Source: JBKJUK01 sp046590705
GTDB lineage: Bacteria > Acidobacteriota > Thermoanaerobaculia > Gp7-AA8
Length of the DNA: 9,273 nt
Reading direction: 5' to 3'
NCBI GenBank assembly: GCA_046590705.1
Contig: JBKJUK010000322.1
Span: forward strand, 1 to 9,273
Shown: positions 1 to 8,136 of the stretch, piece by piece
How positions within the stretch are numbered: the stretch's first letter is position 1
Layout: the number at the start of each line of letters is the position of its first letter
The notes under the pieces: model-generated
What the model was told of the DNA's origin: nothing
The model's input: the letters and a program-made list of their open reading frames with translations, nothing else
The model's database searches: none
Made by a program: the position numbers and the translations under genes

Positions 1-2238
1 GGCCAGTGGCCAGTGCATTGGTCGGCTGCTCGTACCGATGGTTCGTCCGTTCACTTTCCACTGAACCGCGCCGCGAGCGTCCGCTGAAAGTCTGAGCTGC
101 TGGTACTGTCGTCGGAGTGTAGGGTCGATCAGATAGGTCGCGCCGTCGGGTGGTGAGGTGATCGTAAATCTCGGCGGCGATTTTTCTGCAACAGGTACCG
201 CAGAGGAAGCGGCGGCAGGGTTCTGCTGGCGTGCCCAGGCCAGATATTGCGGCGGCCATCGCACTTCGCTCTCTCCACTGTGCCAGTCGCAGCCGCGACG
301 CGATGTGAAACGGGAGAGCCATTCCGTGGAGGTCGCCTTGCAACCGGGCCAGGCGGCCAGACCCGACAGCGAACAGACTCTGACCTCACGCAGTTCGTCG
401 GGGGGCGCAGCGACGTTGGTCCCATCCTGCCCGGCACCATGACGGCGCTCCGTGGCCGCCTGCATGACGGCGTTGAAGATGGGAGCAGCTCCGGTGACTC
501 CCGACGACGATCGCAGCGGCCTTCTGCTGGCGTTCCCGACCCAGACTCCCACTGTGACTTCGCGCGTGAAGCCGATGGTCCAGTTGTCGCGGTAGGACTG
601 CGAGGTCCCGGTTTTTACAGCGACCGCGAAAGGAAGATCGAGAATGCTGTTTTCGCCAAAAACAAACTCGCGTGCGCTGCTGTCGCTGAGCACGTCGGCG
701 ATCCAGAAGGCGGCGCGCTCACTAAAGACTCGCTTCGAGACGAGCGGTGGACGGCCCACGCCGTTCACTTTCAGCAGCTTCCGCGAAGACTTCATCATTC
801 CGCCGCGGGCCAGCGCCGAGTAGGCCGTAACCAGTTCGTCGAGTCTTACTTCGGCATTACCGAGCGTGAGTCCGAGTCCGTAGTAGTCAGCAGATTTGTC
901 GAGTGTTGAGATCCCCAGCTGTCTCAGTTTCTGCAGCAGATCACCGGTGCCGACATCGTTGAGCAGCCAGGTGGCCGGCACGTTGATCGAGCCTGCAAGC
1001 GCCGCGCGTGCCCTCAGCGGCCCGTGATAGGTGCCGTCGTAATTGCGCGGGGTGTAGACGATCCCATGCACGGCCGTGGGAAAGCTCATCGGAATGTCAG
1101 GGAGTACCGACGCTGGATCGTATCCGCGCTCGAAGGCCATGGCGTAGGTGAAAGGCTTGATGGTGGATCCTGGCTGACGGAGAGTGACCACTGAGTCCAT
1201 GGCGCCGCCCTGGTCATTCCAGTAATCGCCCGAGCCTTCCCAGGCCAGCCAGTCTCCCGAAGCGTTGTCGAGGACGACCACCGCCACATTTTCAGCTCCA
1301 TGTCGTCTGAGATCTGCGGACTGCGCATCGATGATACCCCTGACATGACGCTGCAGTGTCACGTCGATGGTCGTAACTACGGTCTCGGCGCGCTGGCCTG
1401 CTTCTGCGCGAATGCGCTCGACGAAATGGGGTGCCAGTGCGAAACGTGTCAGGGGAGCGAAACGAAGCGACTCCCTGCGAGCGAGAAGCAGTTGTTCACT
1501 GTCCAGGGCACCGGTGCCACGCATTCGTTCGAGAATGGCCAGCTGCCGTTTCCGCGCTGCCAGCGGATTCCGAAGCGGGTTGTAGCGTCCCGGTCTGTGC
1601 GGTAATGCCGCCAGCAGTGCGGCCTGAGCGGGAGTCAGATCGGCTGGCGCGACAGCGAAGTAGGTATCGGCCGCTTCGATCACGCCGTTCAGGCGATTTC
1701 CGTACGGAGCGAGTGTCAGGTACAGCGCCAGGATCTCCTGCTTGTCCTTCTGCGTCTCGAGCCGCAGCGCCAGTAACATCTCGCGCACTTTTTCGGCAAA
1801 TGTACGCGGAGGGTTGCTTCCATCGCTGCCGCGTCGCAGAAGCTTGGCGACCTGAAGGGTGATCGTGGAGCCTCCTTCCACGGAGGCACCCGCACGTAGA
1901 TTTCTCATCGCCGCGCGGGCAAGTGCGAAAGGATCGATGCCAGGATGCGTGAGAAAACGCCTGTCTTCCGCTGCGATCGTTGCAGCGGCAACTATCGGCG
2001 GAATGTCAGCTCTCTTCAGAACCCGTCGTCGCCCGACCGAAGATTCGGACTGGTAGAGCAGCACCCCGTTGCGATCGAAGATCCGTTGCGAGATGGAGGG
2101 CGTGCTTCGGAGGAGGTTCTCCACGCTGTGCAATCGCAGGTAGAGCGCGAAGCCGGCCAGAGCCAGTAGAAACAAGATCAGGACGCGATTCCAGGGCGAC
2201 GTGCGCCGCGGAATCCGTTCATCTGTTTCAGAGATCAC
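1..2238 (-). CDS. pbpC: Penicillin-binding protein 1C, bifunctional glycosyltransferase/transpeptidase (C-terminus cut by window edge)
   Basis: A continuous open frame translates to 746 residues and then leaves the window. The E. coli family member is about 770 residues, so only the last few dozen are missing. Residues 19-34 form one membrane anchor after a short basic cytoplasmic tail. The glycosyltransferase 51 domain follows: EDRRFLTHPG at 91-100 with probable catalytic E91, GGSTITLQ at 122-129 (the L before Q is typical of PBP1C), and the KQEILALYL/APYG region near 166-180. The transpeptidase domain has SxxK as S358-T-I-K361, SxN as S417-I-N419 and KTGTS at 542-546, so both activities look intact. 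A short Cys-containing linker (C622, C633, C650) leads into the PBP1C C-terminal domain from about residue 690. The enzyme would build and cross-link peptidoglycan in the periplasm. It directly follows the A2M gene, the known yfhM-pbpC pairing. No ATG is in frame near the 5' end; GTG at 2236-2238 is preferred because the anchor follows about 18 residues later. TTG at 2251-2253 is the alternative. Neither has a clear Shine-Dalgarno. Confidence 0.95.
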   Translation of the reverse strand, partial: MISETDERIPRRTSPWNRVLILFLLALAGFALYLRLHSVENLLRSTPSISQRIFDRNGVLLYQSESSVGRRRVLKRADIPPIVAAATIAAEDRRFLTHPGIDPFALARAAMRNLRAGASVEGGSTITLQVAKLLRRGSDGSNPPRTFAEKVREMLLALRLETQKDKQEILALYLTLAPYGNRLNGVIEAADTYFAVAPADLTPAQAALLAALPHRPGRYNPLRNPLAARKRQLAILERMRGTGALDSEQLLLARRESLRFAPLTRFALAPHFVERIRAEAGQRAETVVTTIDVTLQRHVRGIIDAQSADLRRHGAENVAVVVLDNASGDWLAWEGSGDYWNDQGGAMDSVVTLRQPGSTIKPFTYAMAFERGYDPASVLPDIPMSFPTAVHGIVYTPRNYDGTYHGPLRARAALAGSINVPATWLLNDVGTGDLLQKLRQLGISTLDKSADYYGLGLTLGNAEVRLDELVTAYSALARGGMMKSSRKLLKVNGVGRPPLVSKRVFSERAAFWIADVLSDSSAREFVFGENSILDLPFAVAVKTGTSQSYRDNWTIGFTREVTVGVWVGNASRRPLRSSSGVTGAAPIFNAVMQAATERRHGAGQDGTNVAAPPDELREVRVCSLSGLAAWPGCKATSTEWLSRFTSRRGCDWHSGESEVRWPPQYLAWARQQNPAAASSAVPVAEKSPPRFTITSPPDGATYLIDPTLRRQYQQLRLSADARGAVQWKVNGRTIGTSSRPMHWPLA

Positions 2239-2320
2239 AGAGATCAGTTGCAAGCTGCTCTGCCAGAGCCTTTGCTGGCGCTTACGAAGAGAGCCCTCAC
2301 GACTACCAGCCGAATTGTCA

Positions 2321-5300
2321 TCACGGCAGAATTTCGATCACAACGCTGCTGGTACGTCCGAACACTTCGGGCTCGTACATCTGTGAGGCGCGGGCCGGAG
2401 GAGTCCTGAATGTTCCGGCGGTCGTGGCCCGCACCAGATAGGTGAAGGTGTGAGTTCCAGGCGGCAGACGATTCGCGAAGAGATCGATGCGATCGTCGTG
2501 TCGTTCGATGTGATCGAAGTAGATAAGCTCGTTGTCCTGAGGATTGCCGGTAGGAGCGCTGGCAGTGGTGGCCAGGGCCGCGTCGACCAGTTCAAAACCT
2601 GCCGGGATCGGGTCGGTGATGGCTACGAAACTGCGTTCTTTGGTCGTACTCACCTTCAGTGTCACCCGCACCAGACTTCCGGCAGCGAAGCGTCCTGCCG
2701 ACGGAGTTCCCTCACTCGCGGCATAGCTGCGAGTCATTTCGAAGCCGCGTGAGAGTGAGGTGATGCTGGGCGGATCGATGGCGTACGAGAGTCGCGCCGT
2801 GTAGTGGAGGGTTCCTTCCCCCGACTTTGCGAACGTCAGCGGAGTCTCGGCGGTGCCGATCATCGTTCGCAACTCGGCGAGTGTCACGCTCTCCCGCATT
2901 GCGGTGAGCGATACGCCCTCGAAACGTTTGCTCATCAGCGATTTCGGACCTGCCGTAACGGTAGCGTCGAAGGCCGGCTTCTCACGCGCGAATTTCCGGC
3001 TGTAGTCGATCAGAGCGAGCATGGCCCAGGCATTCTCCTGTGTGTCATCCCATCGGCCATTCACTCTTCGTTGCAGCAGCCAGCGGACCATTGGATGCAC
3101 CAGCACATTCTCGTCGCTGTTGCGGATCATCGAGGAGAGCGCGATGGCTGTGGTCCTCACGTTGCTGCTCCAGAGCCACTGCAGTTCGGCATCGTTCCAC
3201 TCGTCGATGTGAGCCGTGGCTGCTTCCGGGAGCACAGCATTGGTCAGTCTCTGCTGAAGTTTCTGGTGACGAGGGCCCTTCTGGCCTTTGGCGGTAAGGG
3301 CGTCGTCGAGAAATGCCACGGCGAACAGCGGCATCCTCATGTGTGCGTCGTAGTAGCGATTGAGCTGACTGTCGTCGAGTGCCTTCCCTTCGGCGAGAAC
3401 TTTGAGCACGAATGCACGCCGGGCCAGTTCGTATGGGCGCAATGTTGCGAGCGGAGTCTGATCGCTGATGAGGGCATTCGCCAGATATCCATGCGCGCGC
3501 TCGAGCATGGCCGCATTCACGCTGTACTTCAGCCCTTTCGCGGTGTGCAGTACATGGACGAGCCAGGCCGTGACGTAGGGATCCGGCTGGGTTTGTCCGG
3601 CCCAGTAGGCGAACCCGCCATCGTCCGTGGCAAACGTCTGAAACTCGTCAATGGTTTTCTGAGCGAGCTTGCGCAGCCCGGCGGCATCAACGTCAGGAAG
3701 CGGATAAGCGGTTCCCAGCTCGGCCGGAAGCATGAGTCCGAGCACAGCCGATGCGCGCTGTTCGGCACAACCGTAAGGATAGGTGACCAGATAGCGCGCG
3801 CTCTCGGCCAGACCAGCGAGAGACGTCGAAGCGATCTCGAGGTCGAGCCCTCCCACTCCTGCAACCACGTTCTGCGGCACAGCGAGTTGTTCGACTGCTC
3901 GATCGGTGGTGCGGCCCACTGTGGCCACCGTCTCAGGAGTCGAGAACAACCGAACCGGAATCGTATCTTCAAAGACATCGGTTTCGTCGCCCAGTTTCGC
4001 CGTCATCCGCACGCGCGCAACTCCTGCGCTCACGGCCCTGACCCGGAACCGAACTTCGGTCGTCGAGCCTGCTGCGGCGTCGAGCGACCTGGCAGCTTCG
4101 TTCTCAATATTCAGCACTGCCGGATCGAGCGACTGAATGGAAACGATCGCTCGCCCTGAGGCGCGGCTCTGGTTGGCGATGACGGATCCGAACTCGGCGC
4201 GATCACCAACGGTGAGGAAGCGAGGAAACGCCGAGCGCAGCTGCACCGGCTTATCGGTGCGCATCTCTGTGCGTCCGCGTCCGAACCTCGACTGCTGATC
4301 GGCGGCCACTGCCATGATTCGATAGGTGGTCAGAGAGTCAGGCAGGGTCACACTGGTGGAGAGTCTGCCGCTGGCATCGGTGACCAGTGAACCGAGCCAG
4401 AAGGCCAGTGGCCGGAAGTCTTTCCGCACCGCCGCTGATCCCACGTCCCGACCACCGCCGCCACCTTCGGATGCACCCTTCGGTGTGATCACGCGCCGGC
4501 TGATGAGCCGCTGACGTGAGTCGGCGTTCATGACCGAGAGTGGCTTCGGAACGTAGATGTCGGCGACCACATCCGGCTCACGATAACCAGTCAGCGAAAG
4601 CACCCCGTAATCCACAGCCCACAGAGTCACCTCGGAGCGCACCGCCCGCTTCTGCTGATCCGTGACGGCTACCGAGACCTCTGCTTTTCCACCTGGCCGA
4701 TACTCAGCCTTATTCGCTTTCACATTCACATTCAGTCGTCTTCCACTGTCCTCGATCTGCAGCGCGGTGTAGCCGAGGCGGAAGGCCGGTTTGCCAGGGT
4801 CGGAGGTGTCTTCTTTCGTGGCTGCACCACTGCGGCCCTTCACCAGAAGGACCGAGACGAACACGTTGGGAACATCGGATTCCTCAATAGGAACCTCGAT
4901 CGTTTCCTGAGTAGAGTCCAGCTGAAACTGGTGCTGTGTCCGTACGCCCTCACGCTCCTTGGTAACCAGCGCAGTGGCTTTCTCCCACGGACTGCGGATC
5001 ATGATGCGAGCGGTATCACCAGGGGAGTAGCGCTTCTTTTCGGGAACGAGATCGATGCGGTTGTGATCGTGACGCATCCAGGCTGTGTAGCCGTCAGCCA
5101 CAACAAAGAAGTTGACGGTCGTGATGGTGCGGTGACCCGCCGCGTCACTTGCGCTGAGCCGAAGTTCGTACTGGCCACCTTCCTCGAGCGCGATTGGCAA
5201 AGGCTGCGGAGCAGGGCCGGTGGTGAGCGACCACTGACCTGCCTCGACCACCTTCCGCTCACTTTCCCATGTGTAGAAAGCATTGCCTTCCGCGCGCCTG

Positions 5301-7993
5301 ACGCTGTTCCACTGGATGCGCATGAGCCGCGCATCCACCTTGATCCCACTGACTACGGTTCCATTCAACGCCACTGCGACGATCGAGGGTGAGATGCTGC
5401 GTGTCGTGACAAAGTAAGGAAGCTCGGAGACGCCCGCGTAGAAAGGTGCGGGGTGAATGACCAGGCTCGAGCGGGAAGCGATGCGCTGTCTCGACACGTC
5501 GGCAACCTCTGCTTCCAGTGTCCAGGCGTAGGCCAGTCCATCTTCGGCTGACGTCGCGACGTCGATGTCGAGGGTCCCGTCGTTGTTGAGTGGTTTCTGC
5601 TCGTTGCGGACAACCACTTTCTCGAAGGGATTGTCCTCTTCCTCGTAACGCTCAGGCATTCCGCCGAACTGAAAACGTTCTTCGGGAAAGCGATTGCGGA
5701 TTGCGGTCGGAATGTCGAAGACGAGCTGCCGGGTCAGACCGAGCGACGCCTTCTGGTTGCGAAGTGGGGTGCCTGAAAGGTAGCGCGACGAGACCGATCC
5801 ACGCAGCGCGTTTCCGGCCACCGGTTCCGTCGCACTCAGATTGGTGTCGACGCGGAACTGCGGCCGTCTGTATGCGCCGGTGATGAATTGTGTCGATCCA
5901 ACATTCTCCACGCCCTCGACACTGGCGGTGATTGTGTAGTCTCCAAGTACAGCGTCACTCTCGAGCGTGAAGGCCCAGTCCACGCTGCTCCATTCGGAAA
6001 GTTTCAGTGTTCGTTTCACGACCTCGTTGTTGCGGACATCGAGCACTCTGAATGTCACGCTCCTGCCGGAAGGAAGTAGCTGCATGCCTGTTGGAGTGTC
6101 CGCGCGAACGATCGACTTGACGCGTACTTCTTCGCCGCGTTTGTAGATCCCTCGATCGGTGAACAGGCTGGCTCGGAAGGTCGTCGGCGGATCGTCGGAG
6201 GATCCCTCGATCTCGAACTCCCATGGGTACAGCCCTTCGTTCCAATTGCTGGCCACGTAGGCGAAGTCGGAGTCGAGGCTGGCGGTCACCAGAAACTGCA
6301 CGTTCCACGGCTCATCGAGTTTCACGTTCGCTGGCATTGGAGCGAGGAACAATCCGTTCGCAGCGGTTCGGCCTTCGATGCGCACTTTGTTGTCGCGCGT
6401 TCGCAATCGCACCTGAACCTCGCCGACAGGGCGTGCATCGTCGAGAGTGGTAACGAACACCAGGATGTTGTGACGGCTGTATTTCACACTGATCCCGAGG
6501 TTGGTGAACTGGACCACGCTGGAGCGGGGCTCATCGCGGGAGGTCCGTGCGCGTGCGATCGGTTTTTCGTTGCTGAGTGTGAGGCGAAGAAGCCCGCGGT
6601 TGTCCTTGCCGAGCGAAGGCGACGCATCGAGCCCGTGCGATTCGATCTTGTCGGTCTCTCCGCGGAGAAGTCTGCTCTTTGCCGGGCCCTTTGCGCGCCC
6701 TGCTGGATTTTCACGCAGCGCCAGAATCGTGGGAAAGAGAGTCTCCTCCGACAGTTTCACAATCTGCTGATCGACACTCTTCAGGTTGCGCGCATAGAAG
6801 GGAAGGACTCCGCCGCCTGAACTCTCCCACACACCATCGCCCTCGCCGAAGGAGCTGAAGGCCAGAAGATGCCAGTTCTCGAGTGTGCCTCGCCAGGTGT
6901 AGCCCAGGATTTGTCCGTCTGCTCCTGTGAGTCCGGGAGCGATCGTCAGTCGATAGGAGCGTGCCGGGCGTACGCTGTATCCGAGGGAGTCGAGGCCGAT
7001 TTCTGTCTGCGGATAGTTTTCGTCTTCGCCCACCTTCTTCGCGACAAGCTTCTGTGGTTTGTCAGGCACAGTGACGTCTTCAACAGTGAGATGGCGGGCC
7101 AGATCTCTGGTTAGAACCGGAGAGGTGAACGTCAGCGCGTTGTAGCTTTCTGGATCGCAGCCCGTTTTGCAGGAAAGATTTCTGACGAACAGGATCGGGT
7201 CGACCTGAATCTGGTTCGCCTCTTCACCGGGAGAGATGGATTCCTGTGCAGATCTTTCCAGAATGGCTTCGATGCGCGTTCCGGCAGGGATGCCGGGTTG
7301 AGTCTCCACGACCAGCACCTCCTTCAAGTCAGGGATGACCTCTGTGTTCCACTTCTCTGCGACGAACGCCAGCACACGTCCGGTTCTGGAGGAGGCCGCG
7401 CGAGCGGCAGACAGCTTCGTCGTGAGAGCCTGGTCAGGAGTTTCAGCTGCTGGCGGAGCAGGAAGTCCTTCAGCGGTGAAGGCGAGGTAGCGCAGTTTGA
7501 GACTCTTCAGAATCTCGGCACGGTTTACGGGTTGATTGAACGAGAGACCGATGACCAGCGGATCGGTCGATTTACCGTTCTTGCGGTATGACTGAGTACC
7601 GACGATGCTCATCCGGGGCGTCGTGAACGAGAAGGAATAGGGCGAGGCCAGAGTTTGACCAGAAACTGACTTTGCCGTTGTCGCTGCGGTGACCCGGTAG
7701 GTGGTGGAGAAAGGTAGCGGCCGCGAGGGAGTGAAGACGAGTGTGCTCGTTCCTGCCCAGCGGAAGGTTCCGCTGATGACCGGCTCGATCCTGAGAAAAG
7801 GAATGGTGACGACCGGCGGCGTCTTTCCGACAGCGATCATCGGCTCTGAGAATGTGATCCGGATCTCGGAAGCTCTGGCCAGATTATCGAGCTGTCCGAC
7901 CGGGCCGGCGCTGACGATTTCGAGAGACTGCGCATCAACTCGCGCGGAGACGGAGAGAAGCAGGAGAACGTACAGGCAGGCAGCTCGTCGCAT
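2321..7993 (-). CDS. Bacterial alpha-2-macroglobulin family protein with intact thioester (YfhM-like)
   Basis: The 1890-residue product is predicted to be a periplasmic protease trap: cleavage of a bait segment exposes a thioester that covalently captures the attacking protease. A Sec signal peptide covers about residues 1-22 (MRR, then a Leu/Val core, then a VDA-Q cleavage-like end). No lipobox cysteine is present, unlike the lipoprotein YfhM of E. coli. Beta-rich macroglobulin domains fill the N-terminal half; the conserved TDRGIYKRGEEV segment lies near 612-623. The bait-like segment is about 1137-1191, ending in a five-Gly run at 1177-1181. The family signature DFRPLAFWLGS begins at D1192. 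The thioester motif C1409-A-E-Q1412 sits in YPYGCAEQ and is followed by the helical thioester domain with GGFAYWAG. The C-terminal domain contains DPIPAGFELVDA and ends near PEVFGRTSSVV, as in YfhM homologues. The protein is longer than YfhM (about 1650 residues). A further cysteine pair, C275 and C279, may form a disulfide. The ATG is supported by a strong ribosome binding site. The stop is followed almost at once by pbpC, implying one operon. Confidence 0.96.
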   Translation of the reverse strand: MRRAACLYVLLLLSVSARVDAQSLEIVSAGPVGQLDNLARASEIRITFSEPMIAVGKTPPVVTIPFLRIEPVISGTFRWAGTSTLVFTPSRPLPFSTTYRVTAATTAKSVSGQTLASPYSFSFTTPRMSIVGTQSYRKNGKSTDPLVIGLSFNQPVNRAEILKSLKLRYLAFTAEGLPAPPAAETPDQALTTKLSAARAASSRTGRVLAFVAEKWNTEVIPDLKEVLVVETQPGIPAGTRIEAILERSAQESISPGEEANQIQVDPILFVRNLSCKTGCDPESYNALTFTSPVLTRDLARHLTVEDVTVPDKPQKLVAKKVGEDENYPQTEIGLDSLGYSVRPARSYRLTIAPGLTGADGQILGYTWRGTLENWHLLAFSSFGEGDGVWESSGGGVLPFYARNLKSVDQQIVKLSEETLFPTILALRENPAGRAKGPAKSRLLRGETDKIESHGLDASPSLGKDNRGLLRLTLSNEKPIARARTSRDEPRSSVVQFTNLGISVKYSRHNILVFVTTLDDARPVGEVQVRLRTRDNKVRIEGRTAANGLFLAPMPANVKLDEPWNVQFLVTASLDSDFAYVASNWNEGLYPWEFEIEGSSDDPPTTFRASLFTDRGIYKRGEEVRVKSIVRADTPTGMQLLPSGRSVTFRVLDVRNNEVVKRTLKLSEWSSVDWAFTLESDAVLGDYTITASVEGVENVGSTQFITGAYRRPQFRVDTNLSATEPVAGNALRGSVSSRYLSGTPLRNQKASLGLTRQLVFDIPTAIRNRFPEERFQFGGMPERYEEEDNPFEKVVVRNEQKPLNNDGTLDIDVATSAEDGLAYAWTLEAEVADVSRQRIASRSSLVIHPAPFYAGVSELPYFVTTRSISPSIVAVALNGTVVSGIKVDARLMRIQWNSVRRAEGNAFYTWESERKVVEAGQWSLTTGPAPQPLPIALEEGGQYELRLSASDAAGHRTITTVNFFVVADGYTAWMRHDHNRIDLVPEKKRYSPGDTARIMIRSPWEKATALVTKEREGVRTQHQFQLDSTQETIEVPIEESDVPNVFVSVLLVKGRSGAATKEDTSDPGKPAFRLGYTALQIEDSGRRLNVNVKANKAEYRPGGKAEVSVAVTDQQKRAVRSEVTLWAVDYGVLSLTGYREPDVVADIYVPKPLSVMNADSRQRLISRRVITPKGASEGGGGGRDVGSAAVRKDFRPLAFWLGSLVTDASGRLSTSVTLPDSLTTYRIMAVAADQQSRFGRGRTEMRTDKPVQLRSAFPRFLTVGDRAEFGSVIANQSRASGRAIVSIQSLDPAVLNIENEAARSLDAAAGSTTEVRFRVRAVSAGVARVRMTAKLGDETDVFEDTIPVRLFSTPETVATVGRTTDRAVEQLAVPQNVVAGVGGLDLEIASTSLAGLAESARYLVTYPYGCAEQRASAVLGLMLPAELGTAYPLPDVDAAGLRKLAQKTIDEFQTFATDDGGFAYWAGQTQPDPYVTAWLVHVLHTAKGLKYSVNAAMLERAHGYLANALISDQTPLATLRPYELARRAFVLKVLAEGKALDDSQLNRYYDAHMRMPLFAVAFLDDALTAKGQKGPRHQKLQQRLTNAVLPEAATAHIDEWNDAELQWLWSSNVRTTAIALSSMIRNSDENVLVHPMVRWLLQRRVNGRWDDTQENAWAMLALIDYSRKFAREKPAFDATVTAGPKSLMSKRFEGVSLTAMRESVTLAELRTMIGTAETPLTFAKSGEGTLHYTARLSYAIDPPSITSLSRGFEMTRSYAASEGTPSAGRFAAGSLVRVTLKVSTTKERSFVAITDPIPAGFELVDAALATTASAPTGNPQDNELIYFDHIERHDDRIDLFANRLPPGTHTFTYLVRATTAGTFRTPPARASQMYEPEVFGRTSSVVIEILP

Positions 7994-8136
7994 GCGGTGG
8001 TCACCTCTTTCCGTAATCTTACTTTGTGCCTGTGCTCAGCGAGGCGAAATCGTGGGGCTATCTGATGATCGAGGGGTTCGCCGATTCGTGGCAATCCTCT
8101 TTGGCGGCGGCTCGCGTATCATATGTACTCTCCAGT
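7994..8136. promoter_or_regulatory. Divergent intergenic region between the A2M operon and the response regulator gene
   Basis: This 143-bp stretch must carry the promoters for both directions, because the flanking genes are transcribed away from each other. On the plus strand TATCAT at 8117-8122 matches the -10 consensus in five of six bases, but no good -35 sits at the right distance. On the minus strand TAAGAT (8016-8021) is a weaker -10 candidate, again without a convincing -35. I see no clear operator palindrome. The plus-strand open frame extends upstream through this region to 8026, but its residues there do not resemble a receiver domain, so I treat it as non-coding. Confidence 0.5.
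8001..8008 (-). promoter_or_regulatory. Shine-Dalgarno site of the A2M gene
   Basis: On the minus strand AGAGGTGA lies 7 bases before the ATG at 7991-7993. It is a near-ideal match to the 16S rRNA anti-Shine-Dalgarno and decides the start, which also places a clean signal peptide at the N-terminus. Confidence 0.85.

Noticed and set aside
1..15. Short direct repeat GGCCAGT-GGCCAGT
   Set aside because: It lies within pbpC coding sequence and simply encodes a Trp-Pro-Leu-Ala stretch; two 7-base copies are not enough to call a repeat element.
247..909. A 220-codon plus-strand open frame
   Set aside because: It is antisense to the transpeptidase domain of pbpC, whose KTGTS motif lies in the same bases; its translation is low-complexity and Arg-rich.
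2804..4159. A 451-codon plus-strand open frame inside the A2M gene
   Set aside because: It lies antisense to the conserved thioester region, its translation is rich in Arg, His, Cys and Gly with no recognisable motif, and it is explained by the codon bias of the opposite strand.
8026..8136. A 37-codon N-terminal extension of the response regulator
   Set aside because: The added residues match nothing in the receiver fold and would fill the only space for the divergent promoters; the receiver begins directly after ATG 8137.
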